From an uncultured Cellulophaga sp. (GTDB taxonomy: Bacteria; Bacteroidota; Bacteroidia; Flavobacteriales; Flavobacteriaceae): a DNA stretch of 64,000 nucleotides. A program made the position numbers and the translations under genes. Shown here piece by piece: positions 47,630-55,955 of this stretch. Numbering within the stretch: position 1 is the stretch's first letter; each line of letters begins with the position of its first letter. Under the pieces are notes generated by a model, which ran no database searches, was not told where the DNA came from, and was given only the letters and a program-made list of their open reading frames with translations. Where the stretch lies: assembly GCA_947496695.1 (NCBI GenBank), contig CANMEI010000002.1, positions 186,001 to 250,000 of the forward strand, given 5' to 3'.

Positions 47630-47667
47630 TTGGGTAACCAGTTTGGTTATCCAAATTGGTTATCCAA
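47630..47667. promoter_or_regulatory. Three tandem 12-bp palindromic operator-like sites before the PL7 gene
   Basis: TTGGGTAACCAG (47630-47641), TTGGTTATCCAA (47643-47654) and TTGGTTATCCAA (47656-47667) repeat with an exact 13-bp period. Each has the TTGG-N4-CCAA layout of a dimeric regulator site; the first copy is imperfect. The last one ends 27 bases before the lyase start codon, so a bound protein would overlap the promoter or leader. The regulator is not encoded in the window. A GntR- or LacI-type protein is plausible. Confidence 0.75.
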
Positions 47668-47693
47668 TTTTATAACTTTAAAAAATACTCAAC

Positions 47694-48467
47694 ATGAAAA
47701 AAATTAAAAATTATCTTAAATCAACCATGGGACTTTTAGTGTTACCTTTTTTTATTACTAATTGTAGTACTCAAGAAGAAAGCGATTCTTTAACAGAAAC
47801 CGACTCTTTTATCGTGACAAAATTAACCTCTCAAGTTTATCAAATTTCTGATTTTTATATTGAGACTAGTTGGCTAAGCGGAGAAGATAGTAGAACTACA
47901 CAATCATTCGATTCTTCTTCAATTGACAATGAAAGTTGGTATGATAAAAATTCAAGTGGCTATTACACAATGAAAAGTTTAGCTACAGATGGAAATAGAA
48001 CTGAATGGAAAGAAAAAGAAGAATCTTCTATGGTAAATAATAAAAGTATGACTTACCAAGCAAAAGTTGAATCTATTCCTGAAAATGGTGTAACTATAGC
48101 TCAAATACATAATAGAGGGACTGGCGTTAACAGACCATTTTTACGTGTATTTATAGACGATGATAGAAAAATAAAAATAAAAGTTACCACTAACAATCCT
48201 TCTGCTGAAGATGGTACTTATACAGAATACACAGGTACTACTTACTCTCAAGGTAGTACATTTAATCTTTCTATAACTTACAATGGTAGTTCTGCAACTG
48301 TAGATGTTACAGATTCAAGTGGTTCAACAATTATTAATGAAACTGTAACACCATCAAGTTCTTGGAATAATTATTCAAGTACGTATTATTTTAAGGCAGG
48401 TGTTTATACTGAAGGAAATGACAAGCAACCAAAAATTACTTTCAACTATTTCTATTTTAATGATTAA
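47694..48467 (+). CDS. PL7-family alginate lyase-like lipoprotein
   Basis: 257 residues. Lipoprotein signal with Cys24 (FFITNC), then an acidic Ser/Glu stretch that could act as a surface export signal. The beta-jelly-roll PL7 motifs are NRTEWKEK (102-105; usually RTELRE), QIH (137-139) and YFKAGVY (232-238). The QIH form is generally linked to guluronate-containing substrates (family knowledge). The Trp in place of the usual Leu in the first motif is a variation that may affect specificity. Single-domain, no CBM. It is an orphan here: no SusC/SusD pair or other alginate genes in the window. Transcription is probably controlled by the triple operator just upstream. Confidence 0.85.
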   Translation: MKKIKNYLKSTMGLLVLPFFITNCSTQEESDSLTETDSFIVTKLTSQVYQISDFYIETSWLSGEDSRTTQSFDSSSIDNESWYDKNSSGYYTMKSLATDGNRTEWKEKEESSMVNNKSMTYQAKVESIPENGVTIAQIHNRGTGVNRPFLRVFIDDDRKIKIKVTTNNPSAEDGTYTEYTGTTYSQGSTFNLSITYNGSSATVDVTDSSGSTIINETVTPSSSWNNYSSTYYFKAGVYTEGNDKQPKITFNYFYFND

Positions 48468-48487
48468 GTATATAGCTTATTAAAATA

Positions 48488-48517
48488 AACAAAGCCACTT
48501 ACATAAGTGGCTTTGTT
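48488..48517 (+). terminator. Intrinsic terminator after the PL7 gene
   Basis: AACAAAGCCACTTA and TAAGTGGCTTTGTT form a perfect 14-bp stem with a minimal CA loop, followed by a T-rich run (GTTTTA). It begins 21 bases after the stop codon. Confidence 0.9.
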
Positions 48518-48576
48518 GTTTTATGCAACTACCACAATATTTTCACATTAATAAATATTAAAGAGAGCCTAAAAAC

Positions 48577-48651
48577 TATAAACCTGTGTTTCATTAACGG
48601 TTTAAATGTTTTTAAGGTAAATTTGCCGTATAAATATATAAACCTGTGTTT
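48577..48651 (+). repeat. Direct repeat of 15 bp flanking the ABC transporter promoter
   Basis: TATAAACCTGTGTTT occurs at 48577-48591 and again at 48637-48651, with starts exactly 60 bases apart. The -7 box lies between them and the second copy ends just before the start codon. Confidence 0.7.
48618..48625 (+). promoter_or_regulatory. -7 box of the ABC exporter gene
   Basis: TAAATTTG matches TAnnTTTG exactly, 29 bases before ATG 48655. No good TTTG is seen about 20 bases upstream. Confidence 0.55.
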
Positions 48652-48654
48652 ATT

Positions 48655-50394
48655 ATGGCAGAAAAAAAGGTAAATATTCTTACTGCATTCAAAACTATTA
48701 TTTGGCCCCGTAGAAACCTTGTTTTTATTGGTCTTCTATTAATTGTAATTAGTAAAACGGCAAGTTTTGTGGCGCCAATGTCTCTAAAATATTTAGTGGA
48801 TGATATTGTACCAAATAAAAATATTTCATTTTTAAAAACCTTAGTTGGTATTGTAGTAATTGCATTTCTAATACAAGCTATTACCTCATTTTTGCTAACC
48901 AAAGTATTAAGCATACAAGCACAATATCTAATCTCAGAGTTAAGGGCTCAAGTACAAAAAAAAGTACTTTCATTACCCATCAGTTTTTTTGACAACACAA
49001 AATCTGGAAGTTTAGTTTCTCGTATAATGAGCGATGTTGAAGGTGTTAGAAATTTAATAGGTACTGGGCTTGTACAACTTGTTGGAGGAACAATTACAGC
49101 AGTTGTTTCTATTGTACTATTAATAAGAATAAGTCCTGAAATGACATTAATGGCATTTATTCCATTAATTTTATTTGCGGTAATCTCATTAAAAGCATTC
49201 AAAATTATTCGTCCCGTATTTAGAGAAAGAGGAAAAATAAATGCAGAAGTAAAAGGTAGATTAACCGAAACTTTAGGAGGTGTACGTGTTATAAAAGGTT
49301 TTAATGCTGAAGATCAAGAAAGTAAAGTTTTTGAAGAAGGTGTTGATCGATTATATCAAAATGTAAAAAAGAGCTTAACTGCAACTGCATTTATGACCAG
49401 CTCTTCAATATTTTTATTAGGTTTAGCTACTACTGGTATTATGATGGGATACGGAGGTTATTTATTAATAATCAAAGAACTTACTACTGGAGAATATTTT
49501 GAGTTTACTTTTTTACTTGCTCTTATGGTTGCCCCAATAGTGCAAATGAGTAATGTAGGAAGCCAATTAACTGAAGCTTTGGCAGGTTTAGACCGTACAG
49601 AAGAGTTAATGAATATGACTCCTGAAGCCGATGAAGAAGATAGAACTATTATACTTGACTCTATAACTGGTGACATGGCTTTTAATAATGTTTCATTTGC
49701 TTATGAGGAAGATAAAGAGGTATTGCATAATATTGATTTTGAAGTGAAATCTGGATCTGTGGTTGCTTTAGTAGGTAGCTCTGGTTCTGGAAAATCTACA
49801 ATAGCAGGTTTAGCTGCTACATTTTTAAATCCTCAATCTGGAACTATTACTATTGATGGTATTGATATGTCTAAAGTAAATCTAAACAGTTTTAGAAAGA
49901 ATTTAGGTGTGGTTTTGCAAGATGAGTTTTTATTTGAGGGTACAATTAGAGCAAACATTTTATTTCCCAGACCCGATGCCAGCGAAGAAGAATTACAAAA
50001 TGCTGTTAATGCAGCATATGTAAATGAATTTACCGATCGTTTTGAAAAAGGTTTAGATACTTTAATTGGTGAACGAGGTGTAAAACTTTCTGGTGGACAA
50101 CGCCAACGTATTGCTATTGCAAGAGCTATTTTAGCTAACCCTAAAATTTTAATTTTAGATGAAGCTACTTCAAACCTTGATACTGAAAGCGAAACTTTAA
50201 TTCAAAAAAGTTTAGCAACATTAACTGAAGGAAGAACAACTTTTGTAATTGCACATAGGTTAAGCACTATTAGAAAAGCAGATCAAATTTTAGTAATTGA
50301 AAATGGTCATATTGTTGAGCAAGGCAATCATGATGATTTAATACATAAAGAAGGACGCTATTTTAATTTATTTACTTACCAAGCTAGAATATAG
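48655..50394 (+). CDS. ABC-type exporter (fused permease-ATPase), MsbA/multidrug-like
   Basis: 579 residues from ATG 48655 (MAEKKVNIL); a GTG nine bases earlier is less likely. The N-terminal half has six membrane helices (ABC type IV/exporter fold). The ATPase half has Walker A VGSSGSGKST, Q-loop VVLQDEFLF, signature LSGGQRQRIAIARA, Walker B ILILDEATSNLD and H-loop FVIAHRLST. It functions as a homodimer or heterodimer in the inner membrane, exporting a lipid, peptide or drug; the substrate cannot be read. Monocistronic, between two strong terminators. Confidence 0.92.
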   Translation: MAEKKVNILTAFKTIIWPRRNLVFIGLLLIVISKTASFVAPMSLKYLVDDIVPNKNISFLKTLVGIVVIAFLIQAITSFLLTKVLSIQAQYLISELRAQVQKKVLSLPISFFDNTKSGSLVSRIMSDVEGVRNLIGTGLVQLVGGTITAVVSIVLLIRISPEMTLMAFIPLILFAVISLKAFKIIRPVFRERGKINAEVKGRLTETLGGVRVIKGFNAEDQESKVFEEGVDRLYQNVKKSLTATAFMTSSSIFLLGLATTGIMMGYGGYLLIIKELTTGEYFEFTFLLALMVAPIVQMSNVGSQLTEALAGLDRTEELMNMTPEADEEDRTIILDSITGDMAFNNVSFAYEEDKEVLHNIDFEVKSGSVVALVGSSGSGKSTIAGLAATFLNPQSGTITIDGIDMSKVNLNSFRKNLGVVLQDEFLFEGTIRANILFPRPDASEEELQNAVNAAYVNEFTDRFEKGLDTLIGERGVKLSGGQRQRIAIARAILANPKILILDEATSNLDTESETLIQKSLATLTEGRTTFVIAHRLSTIRKADQILVIENGHIVEQGNHDDLIHKEGRYFNLFTYQARI

Positions 50395-50408
50395 CTATAA
50401 AAAAATAG

Positions 50409-50451
50409 AAAAGCGCCTTAGAAAATCAATATTGATTACTAAGGCGCTTTT
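50409..50451. terminator. Bidirectional terminator between the ABC exporter and ferredoxin genes
   Basis: AAAAGCGCCTTAG pairs with CTAAGGCGCTTTT (13 bp), with a smaller palindrome AATCAATATTGATT inside. A/T tracts on both sides suit convergent transcripts. Confidence 0.9.
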
Positions 50452-50471
50452 AAAATTATGAAATTATTTTT

Positions 50472-50801
50472 CTAACTCTCTGGAGCTAATTCAATTTCTA
50501 AACCTTCCATATCTTCATTAATATGTAATTGACAACCTAAACGGCTATTATCTTTTACATAAAAAGCCTCAGCTAACATAGCATCTTCATCATCAGACTT
50601 TTCAGGTAAATTAGTATCACTTTCTACATAACACTGGCATGAAGCACACATTGCCATACCGCCACAAACACCAATAGTACCTTCAGGAGCAAGTTCATAA
50701 GCACGTACAAGTTCCATAATATTCATATTCATATCTGTAGGAGCATCTACTTCGTGTAAAACTCCTTCTCGGTCTTTAATTTTAATTTTTACGTCTGACA
50801 T
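50472..50801 (-). CDS. 2Fe-2S ferredoxin (adrenodoxin type)
   Basis: 109 residues from the ATG at 50801 (MSDVKIKIKDREG); a TTG start two codons earlier is possible. The cluster ligands are visible: CGGMAMCASCQC (Cys, then Cys-x2-Cys) and a distant Cys in RLGCQL. Small cytoplasmic electron carrier. It is beside nifU-like and mrp-like genes in the same direction, which suggests a role in Fe-S assembly or supply of electrons to it; the exact partner is unknown. Confidence 0.92.
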   Translation of the reverse strand: MSDVKIKIKDREGVLHEVDAPTDMNMNIMELVRAYELAPEGTIGVCGGMAMCASCQCYVESDTNLPEKSDDEDAMLAEAFYVKDNSRLGCQLHINEDMEGLEIELAPES

Positions 50802-50882
50802 GGTCAATTTTTATTTAAAATTCCCTCAGGTAAAAACGTTGTTAACCATCGGGAACTGTACTCTATGTATTTTTATTTGCTG

Positions 50883-51122
50883 TTACCCTATATTAATAAC
50901 TTCTTCTATTTGTGGCACGTATTTTTTAATGGTCATTTCAACACCACTTTTCAAAGTCATTTGATTTACTGAACAACCTACACAAGCGCCTTCTAACTTT
51001 ACTTTCACTGAAGTACCGTTATCAATAGAAATTAATGATATATCACCACCATCACTTTGTAAAAAAGGTCGAATTTCTTCTAATGCTTTCTCAACATTTA
51101 ATTTTACTTCTTCTGATGTCAT
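50883..51122 (-). CDS. NifU C-terminal domain Fe-S scaffold protein
   Basis: 79 residues, the NifU-like CTD alone. The cluster-binding CxxC is in LEGACVGCSVNQMTLKSGVE; EKALEEIRPFLQSDGGDI is the family start. It can carry and transfer a 4Fe-4S cluster in the cytoplasm. It starts two bases after the Mrp gene, so the two proteins are probably co-translated partners in cluster delivery. Confidence 0.93.
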   Translation of the reverse strand: MTSEEVKLNVEKALEEIRPFLQSDGGDISLISIDNGTSVKVKLEGACVGCSVNQMTLKSGVEMTIKKYVPQIEEVINIG

Positions 51123-51124
51123 AA

Positions 51125-52273
51125 TTATTTCTTTTTAACTGGCGCACAACCTGCCATTGTAGTTATTTTAATAGCTTCAGTAGGCGGTAAACTATCGTTT
51201 CTATTTACCACTTCTTGCACTACATTTTTTGTAATTTCTTCAAAAGCAACTTCAATAGGTGTTCCTGTTTGCATTGCTGCAGGTCTACCAACATCTCCAG
51301 CTTCTCGAATACTCTGTACTAAAGGAATTTCACCTAAAAATGGTACATTTAAATCTTCTGATAAATGCTTGGCACCTTCTTTTCCAAAAATATAATATTT
51401 ATTATCAGGCAATTCTTCTGGTGTAAAATATGCCATATTCTCTACAATACCCAATACTGGCACATTTATAGAATCTTGTTGAAACATTGCTACTCCTTTA
51501 CGAGCATCAGCCAAAGCAACTTCTTGCGGTGTACTTACAACTACAGCTCCTGTAACTGGCATTGCCTGCATAATACTTAAATGAATGTCTCCTGTTCCTG
51601 GAGGTAAATCAATCAACATAAAATCTATCTCGCCCCAGTGCGCATCAAAAATCATTTGATTTAATGCTTTTGAAGCCATTGGTCCTCTCCAAATTACGGC
51701 TTGGTTTGGTTGTGTAAAAAAGCCTATAGAAAGTAATTTTACTCCGTAACTTTCAACTGGTTTCATTTTAGATTTACCATCAATAGTTACTGCTAATGGT
51801 TTTTCTTGAGCAACATCAAACATTATTGGCATTGACGGTCCGTAAATATCAGCATCTAACAAACCAACTTTAAAACCCATTTTAGCTAAAGTAACGGCTA
51901 AATTAGCAGTAACCGTAGACTTACCTACACCACCTTTACCAGAGGCTACTGCTATAATATTTTTAATTCCAGGAAGTGGCTTCCCTTTTATTTCGTTTGT
52001 TTTTGGCTTATCTGCAACTGCAGGAGCTTCAACCTTAATATTTATTTTAATTTTAGCTTTCTCGTAAACTTCTTTATGGATGATTTTTAAAATTTCAACC
52101 TCAGTTTTTTTACGCGCTTGAAGACTTGGGTTTGCAATTGTAATATCAACTTCAACCTCATCACCAAAAATTTGAACATTTTTAACTGCTCCACTTTCTA
52201 CCATATTTTGTCCTTCACCAGGTACAGTTATATTTTCTAATGCTTTGAGGATGTCTTTTTTCTCTATTTTCAT
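51125..52273 (-). CDS. Mrp/NBP35/ApbC-family P-loop ATPase, Fe-S carrier
   Basis: 382 residues. N-terminal DUF59/MIP18-like domain (residues about 1-90), then a deviant Walker A VASGKGGVGKSTVTANLA and LDADIYGPSMP. The family usually has a CxxC after ENMSYF; here the segment reads ENMAYFTPEELPDNKYYIF without Cys. One Cys remains near the C-terminus (MAGCAPVKKK). The role is inferred as Fe-S cluster carrier with the adjacent NifU; the missing CxxC is seen in Bacteroidota homologues as far as I recall. A candidate -7 box lies about 130 bases upstream. Confidence 0.9.
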   Translation of the reverse strand: MKIEKKDILKALENITVPGEGQNMVESGAVKNVQIFGDEVEVDITIANPSLQARKKTEVEILKIIHKEVYEKAKIKINIKVEAPAVADKPKTNEIKGKPLPGIKNIIAVASGKGGVGKSTVTANLAVTLAKMGFKVGLLDADIYGPSMPIMFDVAQEKPLAVTIDGKSKMKPVESYGVKLLSIGFFTQPNQAVIWRGPMASKALNQMIFDAHWGEIDFMLIDLPPGTGDIHLSIMQAMPVTGAVVVSTPQEVALADARKGVAMFQQDSINVPVLGIVENMAYFTPEELPDNKYYIFGKEGAKHLSEDLNVPFLGEIPLVQSIREAGDVGRPAAMQTGTPIEVAFEEITKNVVQEVVNRNDSLPPTEAIKITTMAGCAPVKKK

Positions 52274-52403
52274 TTGAATTTATTGCTTCAATTTAAGTAG
52301 TCAGACGTAATTTTAATTTAAACATTTCAATATATAATCAAAACTTTAAAAACTAATTACTCATAACCATTAGCTCTATTTTATTAAAACTAATTCTAAA
52401 CTA

Positions 52404-52411
52404 CAAAGATA
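52404..52411 (-). promoter_or_regulatory. Candidate -7 box for the mrp-nifU-ferredoxin group
   Basis: Minus-strand TATCTTTG is a perfect TAnnTTTG match 130 bases before the Mrp start, which implies a long leader. No stable leader structure was recognised by eye. Confidence 0.4.
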
Positions 52412-52486
52412 AGCTATAGGTCTGATATTAAGAAAACTTGAAATTGAAATATAACATAGTTTAATAAGAATATCTTATGTGAAAAT

Positions 52487-52822
52487 TTATTCTAATTCGG
52501 TAAACGGATCCCAAAAATACTTTTCTAAATTCTGAATTTGATTTTCTATAATTACAACACCTTCATTCTCTAGTAATTGTTGCATTAAATTAGTTCCGTC
52601 AAAATGATGTTTACCGGTTAAAAGACCTTGTTTATTTACTACTCTATGTGCTGGAACATCATCCATATTATGCGAAGCATTCATTGCCCAACCAACCATT
52701 CTTGCACTACGTGCAGCTCCTAAATGTTTTGCTATTGCTCCATAAGAAGTTACGCGACCAAAAGGTATTTTTTTTGCCACCTCATATACCTTTTCAAAAA
52801 AGTTTTTATTCTCTTCTTTCAT
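52487..52822 (-). CDS. Alkyltransferase-like protein (MGMT family, catalytic Cys absent)
   Basis: 111 residues, only the C-terminal DNA-binding/active-site domain of MGMT. IPFGRVTSYGAIAKHLG and ARMVGWAMNAS are typical, but the active-site PCHRV reads PAHRV (Ala58), so it cannot accept an alkyl group itself. ATL proteins bind O6-alkylguanine and flag it for nucleotide excision repair (family knowledge). It is the last gene of trmB-LysE-ATL on the minus strand, 9 bases after LysE. Confidence 0.92.
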   Translation of the reverse strand: MKEENKNFFEKVYEVAKKIPFGRVTSYGAIAKHLGAARSARMVGWAMNASHNMDDVPAHRVVNKQGLLTGKHHFDGTNLMQQLLENEGVVIIENQIQNLEKYFWDPFTELE

Positions 52823-52831
52823 GCTTAATGC

Positions 52832-53458
52832 TTAATGATTGATGAGACGAAAGACAGTAATAACAAATAATATACACATTAAAACACTTAATATATAATT
52901 TGAATTTCTTGAAAAAGAATTGCTCTTAGAATCTAACTTATTAAAATATATGGTATATAAATATAGTACTGTAAACGTACCACTTCCTGCTCCTAAAATA
53001 AAAACTATAATATCTGAAGCTTCAAATTTTATCCACCCTGATGCTTTCCACATAGCATTTAAACCACTGTAGTAGGGAATAGTAAGTAAATTTATTGATG
53101 CTAAAAATACACCTTTAAAAAAGCTATTTTTTTTACTGACTTTAATTGTTTTATTTTTCTTAGGCTTATTTCGTCTTGCTATAATAAAAAAATAGATAGC
53201 TAAAAGCCCAAAAACCACTAAAGCTATTTTCAACAATACAGCAACAACACTTGGATGATTGTGTAAATACTTTGAAATTAGTACTGAAATATATGCCTGT
53301 AGAATAATTGTTATTGAAACTCCTAGGCTAAAAATAATTCCGTTTAATTTTCCCTTTTCAACGCTTGTTTTAGCAGCATTCATATTCAACAATCCCGGAG
53401 GTACTGTAGCCATAAAGGCAGCCGAAAAGGTTACAAAAAACAGAATCAGTAAATGCAT
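52832..53458 (-). CDS. LysE-family exporter
   Basis: 208 residues with six predicted membrane helices. It starts HLLILFFVTFSAAFMATVPPGLLNMNAAKTSVEKG, where PPGLLN... resembles the LysE/RhtB PGP motif. Exports small metabolites, commonly amino acids; substrate unknown. It begins directly after the trmB stop and is followed by the ATL gene. Confidence 0.85.
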   Translation of the reverse strand: MHLLILFFVTFSAAFMATVPPGLLNMNAAKTSVEKGKLNGIIFSLGVSITIILQAYISVLISKYLHNHPSVVAVLLKIALVVFGLLAIYFFIIARRNKPKKNKTIKVSKKNSFFKGVFLASINLLTIPYYSGLNAMWKASGWIKFEASDIIVFILGAGSGTFTVLYLYTIYFNKLDSKSNSFSRNSNYILSVLMCILFVITVFRLINH

Positions 53459-54130
53459 CTATCTAACTTTGAATTGGATATACGTTATTGGTTTTCCTTT
53501 TTCAAGATACTGTTTTTCGTAGAAAGTTTGTATTGTTAAAACTTCTTTAGGACTCCCTTCATTCTTATAAACGTCATGATTTGCATAAATCACTTCTAAG
53601 CCAGAGCCATGTAACAACCCTAAAGTATAGCCGTGCATAAATTCACTATCTGTTTTTAAATTAACAACACCATCTTCATGTAAAATATGGTTATATTTAT
53701 CTAAAAACAATTTATTGGTAAGTCTATGCTTTGTGCGTTTGTATTTTATTTGAGGATCTGGAAAAGTAATCCAAATTTCAGATACTTCATTTGTTGCAAA
53801 AAGTTGATCAATTAATTCAATTTGACTTCTGATAAATGCAACATTAGGTAAATTTTCTTCAACTGCAGTTTTTGCACCACGCCAGAAACGAGCTCCTTTT
53901 ATATCTACTCCTATAAAATTTTTATCTTTATGTAATTTTGCGAGACCAATTGTATACTCACCTTTTCCGCAACCTAACTCTAAGATTATTGGGTTATTAT
54001 TATTAAAAAAAGTGTTCCATTTACCTTTTAAAGGAAAGTTCCCTTGATGTACATCTTCTCTTAAAGGCTGAAATACATTGTCAAATGTTTCATTCTCTTT
54101 AAATCTTTTCAGTTTATTTTTACTCCCCAC
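53459..54130 (-). CDS. trmB: tRNA (guanine-N7-)-methyltransferase
   Basis: 223 residues. SAM-binding LELGCGKGEYTIGLA, then the family motifs ITFPDPQIKYKRTKHRLT and a C-terminal TYIQFKVR. Methylates G46 of tRNA in the cytoplasm. Full length. A TAGCTTTG -7 box precedes it, so it likely heads the trmB-LysE-ATL transcript. Confidence 0.94.
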   Translation of the reverse strand: MGSKNKLKRFKENETFDNVFQPLREDVHQGNFPLKGKWNTFFNNNNPIILELGCGKGEYTIGLAKLHKDKNFIGVDIKGARFWRGAKTAVEENLPNVAFIRSQIELIDQLFATNEVSEIWITFPDPQIKYKRTKHRLTNKLFLDKYNHILHEDGVVNLKTDSEFMHGYTLGLLHGSGLEVIYANHDVYKNEGSPKEVLTIQTFYEKQYLEKGKPITYIQFKVR

Positions 54131-54152
54131 TCTAAATCTCGTTTTGTGTCGG

Positions 54153-54160
54153 CAAAGCTA
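54153..54160 (-). promoter_or_regulatory. -7 box upstream of trmB
   Basis: Minus-strand TAGCTTTG matches TAnnTTTG 23 bases before the trmB start. Confidence 0.5.
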
Positions 54161-54195
54161 AGAAAATCTTATATTAAGATAGGTACAAGTTTTAT

Positions 54196-55269
54196 TTAAC
54201 TTTCTGAAGGAGTTTCTATAGCTGAATCTTGAGCCTTTTCTAAAGTAAAAGAAAATTCAGAACCAACATCAACAACACTTTCTACATATATTTTTTCATT
54301 ATGACCTTCAATAATATGTTTTACTATTGAGAGTCCTAAACCCGAACCACCTTCTTGACGACTACCACTTCTATCTACACGATAAAAACGTTCAAAAAGT
54401 CTAGGTATATGTTGACTAGCAATACCTTCACCATTATCTGTAACCCTTACAATGACTCTATTTTTTACTAGGTTTTCTATACTTACTTCTGTAGTTCCGT
54501 TTTCTTCTCCGTACTTAATTGAATTTACTAATAAGTTGGTAACAACTTGTTGAATTTTTTCTTTATCCGCATTTACAAAAATTGGAGTTTTGTATTTCAT
54601 ATCGAAAGTAAGCGTAATCTTTTTTTTCGCTGCTTTCATCTCTAACAACTCAAAAACACTTTGTACTAGCTCTACAATATTAAAAGTAGACATTTCAAGA
54701 TTTAAATCACCTGCTTCAAATTTGGTAATTAAATCTAAATCTTTAACAATATAAATTAATCTCTCAACTCCCTTATTTGCCCTTTGAAGGTATTTTTTTC
54801 TAATAACCTTATCATTAGCAGCACCATCAAGTAAAGTAAGAATATACCCTTGAACGGTAAAAAGAGGTGTTTTTAACTCATGAGAAACATTCCCTATAAA
54901 ATCGCGCCTATACTCTTCTCTTATCTTAAGGGTTTCAATTTCAATTTTTTTATCTTTTGCAAACTTCTCTATCTCTGTAGTTAAACTACCCATATCTGTA
55001 GTAACAGTTCTTGAAGAAAGTGTAGAAGACTCTAAAAGAGATACATCATCGTAGATCTTTTTTATTCGTTTATATATAAATTTTTCTACACGAAGCTGTA
55101 TTACAAAAAAACAAATAACATAAGTTAATAATGATGACAGACCAATAAGCCACCAATCTAATGCATTTTTTAACCATGCAAAAGTTATTAAAATAAATGT
55201 TATAGTTATTGTGATATATAAGGCTGACCTAAAGGCAAATCTATATGATTTTTTAAATAATATAGCCAT
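54196..55269 (-). CDS. Membrane sensor histidine kinase (PhoR-like)
   Basis: 357 residues. Two N-terminal membrane helices with almost no periplasmic loop, so it probably senses within the membrane or cytoplasm. The HisKA site is NVSHELKTPLF (H130); the ATPase has NLLVNSIKYGE (N box), DNGEGIA (G1), FERFYRVDRSGSR (F box) and GSGLGLSIVKH (G2). It overlaps the response regulator gene by one base, forming an evident pair. The stimulus is unknown; phosphate sensing is only a family-level guess. Confidence 0.92.
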   Translation of the reverse strand: MAILFKKSYRFAFRSALYITITITFILITFAWLKNALDWWLIGLSSLLTYVICFFVIQLRVEKFIYKRIKKIYDDVSLLESSTLSSRTVTTDMGSLTTEIEKFAKDKKIEIETLKIREEYRRDFIGNVSHELKTPLFTVQGYILTLLDGAANDKVIRKKYLQRANKGVERLIYIVKDLDLITKFEAGDLNLEMSTFNIVELVQSVFELLEMKAAKKKITLTFDMKYKTPIFVNADKEKIQQVVTNLLVNSIKYGEENGTTEVSIENLVKNRVIVRVTDNGEGIASQHIPRLFERFYRVDRSGSRQEGGSGLGLSIVKHIIEGHNEKIYVESVVDVGSEFSFTLEKAQDSAIETPSES

Positions 55270-55955
55270 TATATAATAAACTTATACCCTACTCCTTTTA
55301 CAGTTTTAAAATTTTCATCACCTATTTTTTCTCGAAGTTTTCTAATATGAACATCAATAGTACGACCACCTACAACAACCTCATTACCCCAAACTTTATC
55401 TAATATAACCTCTCTTTTAAACACCTTATTTGGCTTAGAAGTTAATAACGCTAAAAGTTCAAATTCTTTTCTTGGTAAGGTAAGTTCTTCTCCATTATTA
55501 ATAATCTTGTATTCTTCCCTATTAATTATAATATTACCAACTTTAACAATATCATCAATTTCTGGCTTATCTTCTTTTAATCTTCTTAGCAGTGCTTTTA
55601 CTTTACTAACAAAAACCTTAGGTTTAATAGGCTTAGTAATATAATCATCAGCTCCAGCATCAAAACCAGCGACTTGAGAATAATCCTCACTTCTAGCAGT
55701 TAAAAAAGTAATAATTGTATTTTCTAATCCAGAAGTATTTCTAATTACTTCACAGGCTTCAATACCATCCATTTCAGGCATCATTACATCTAATATGATC
55801 AAGTGAGGCTGTTTTTTTTTTGCTTTAGCAACACCTTCAGCACCATTTTTAGCGGTAATTACATCGTACCCTTCTGAACTTAAATTATAACTTAAAATCT
55901 CTAGAATATCCGGCTCATCATCAACTAATAATATTCTAATGTCTTTGTTTTTCAT
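55269..55955 (-). CDS. OmpR/PhoB-family response regulator
   Basis: 228 residues. Receiver domain with DDE pocket (LVDDEPD), phosphoacceptor D56 in LDVMMPEMDG and K108 in ITKPIKP. The C-terminal winged helix has LPRKEFELLALLTSKPNKVF and GRTIDVHIRKLREKIG. Binds DNA as a dimer upon phosphorylation by the coupled kinase. Repeated GGTAAC/GTTAC elements upstream (56092-56176) are a possible binding region. Confidence 0.93.
   Translation of the reverse strand: MKNKDIRILLVDDEPDILEILSYNLSSEGYDVITAKNGAEGVAKAKKKQPHLIILDVMMPEMDGIEACEVIRNTSGLENTIITFLTARSEDYSQVAGFDAGADDYITKPIKPKVFVSKVKALLRRLKEDKPEIDDIVKVGNIIINREEYKIINNGEELTLPRKEFELLALLTSKPNKVFKREVILDKVWGNEVVVGGRTIDVHIRKLREKIGDENFKTVKGVGYKFII

Noticed and set aside
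48577..48651. Target-site duplication of a mobile element
   Set aside because: The 60-base interval holds only a promoter and no inverted repeats or transposase.
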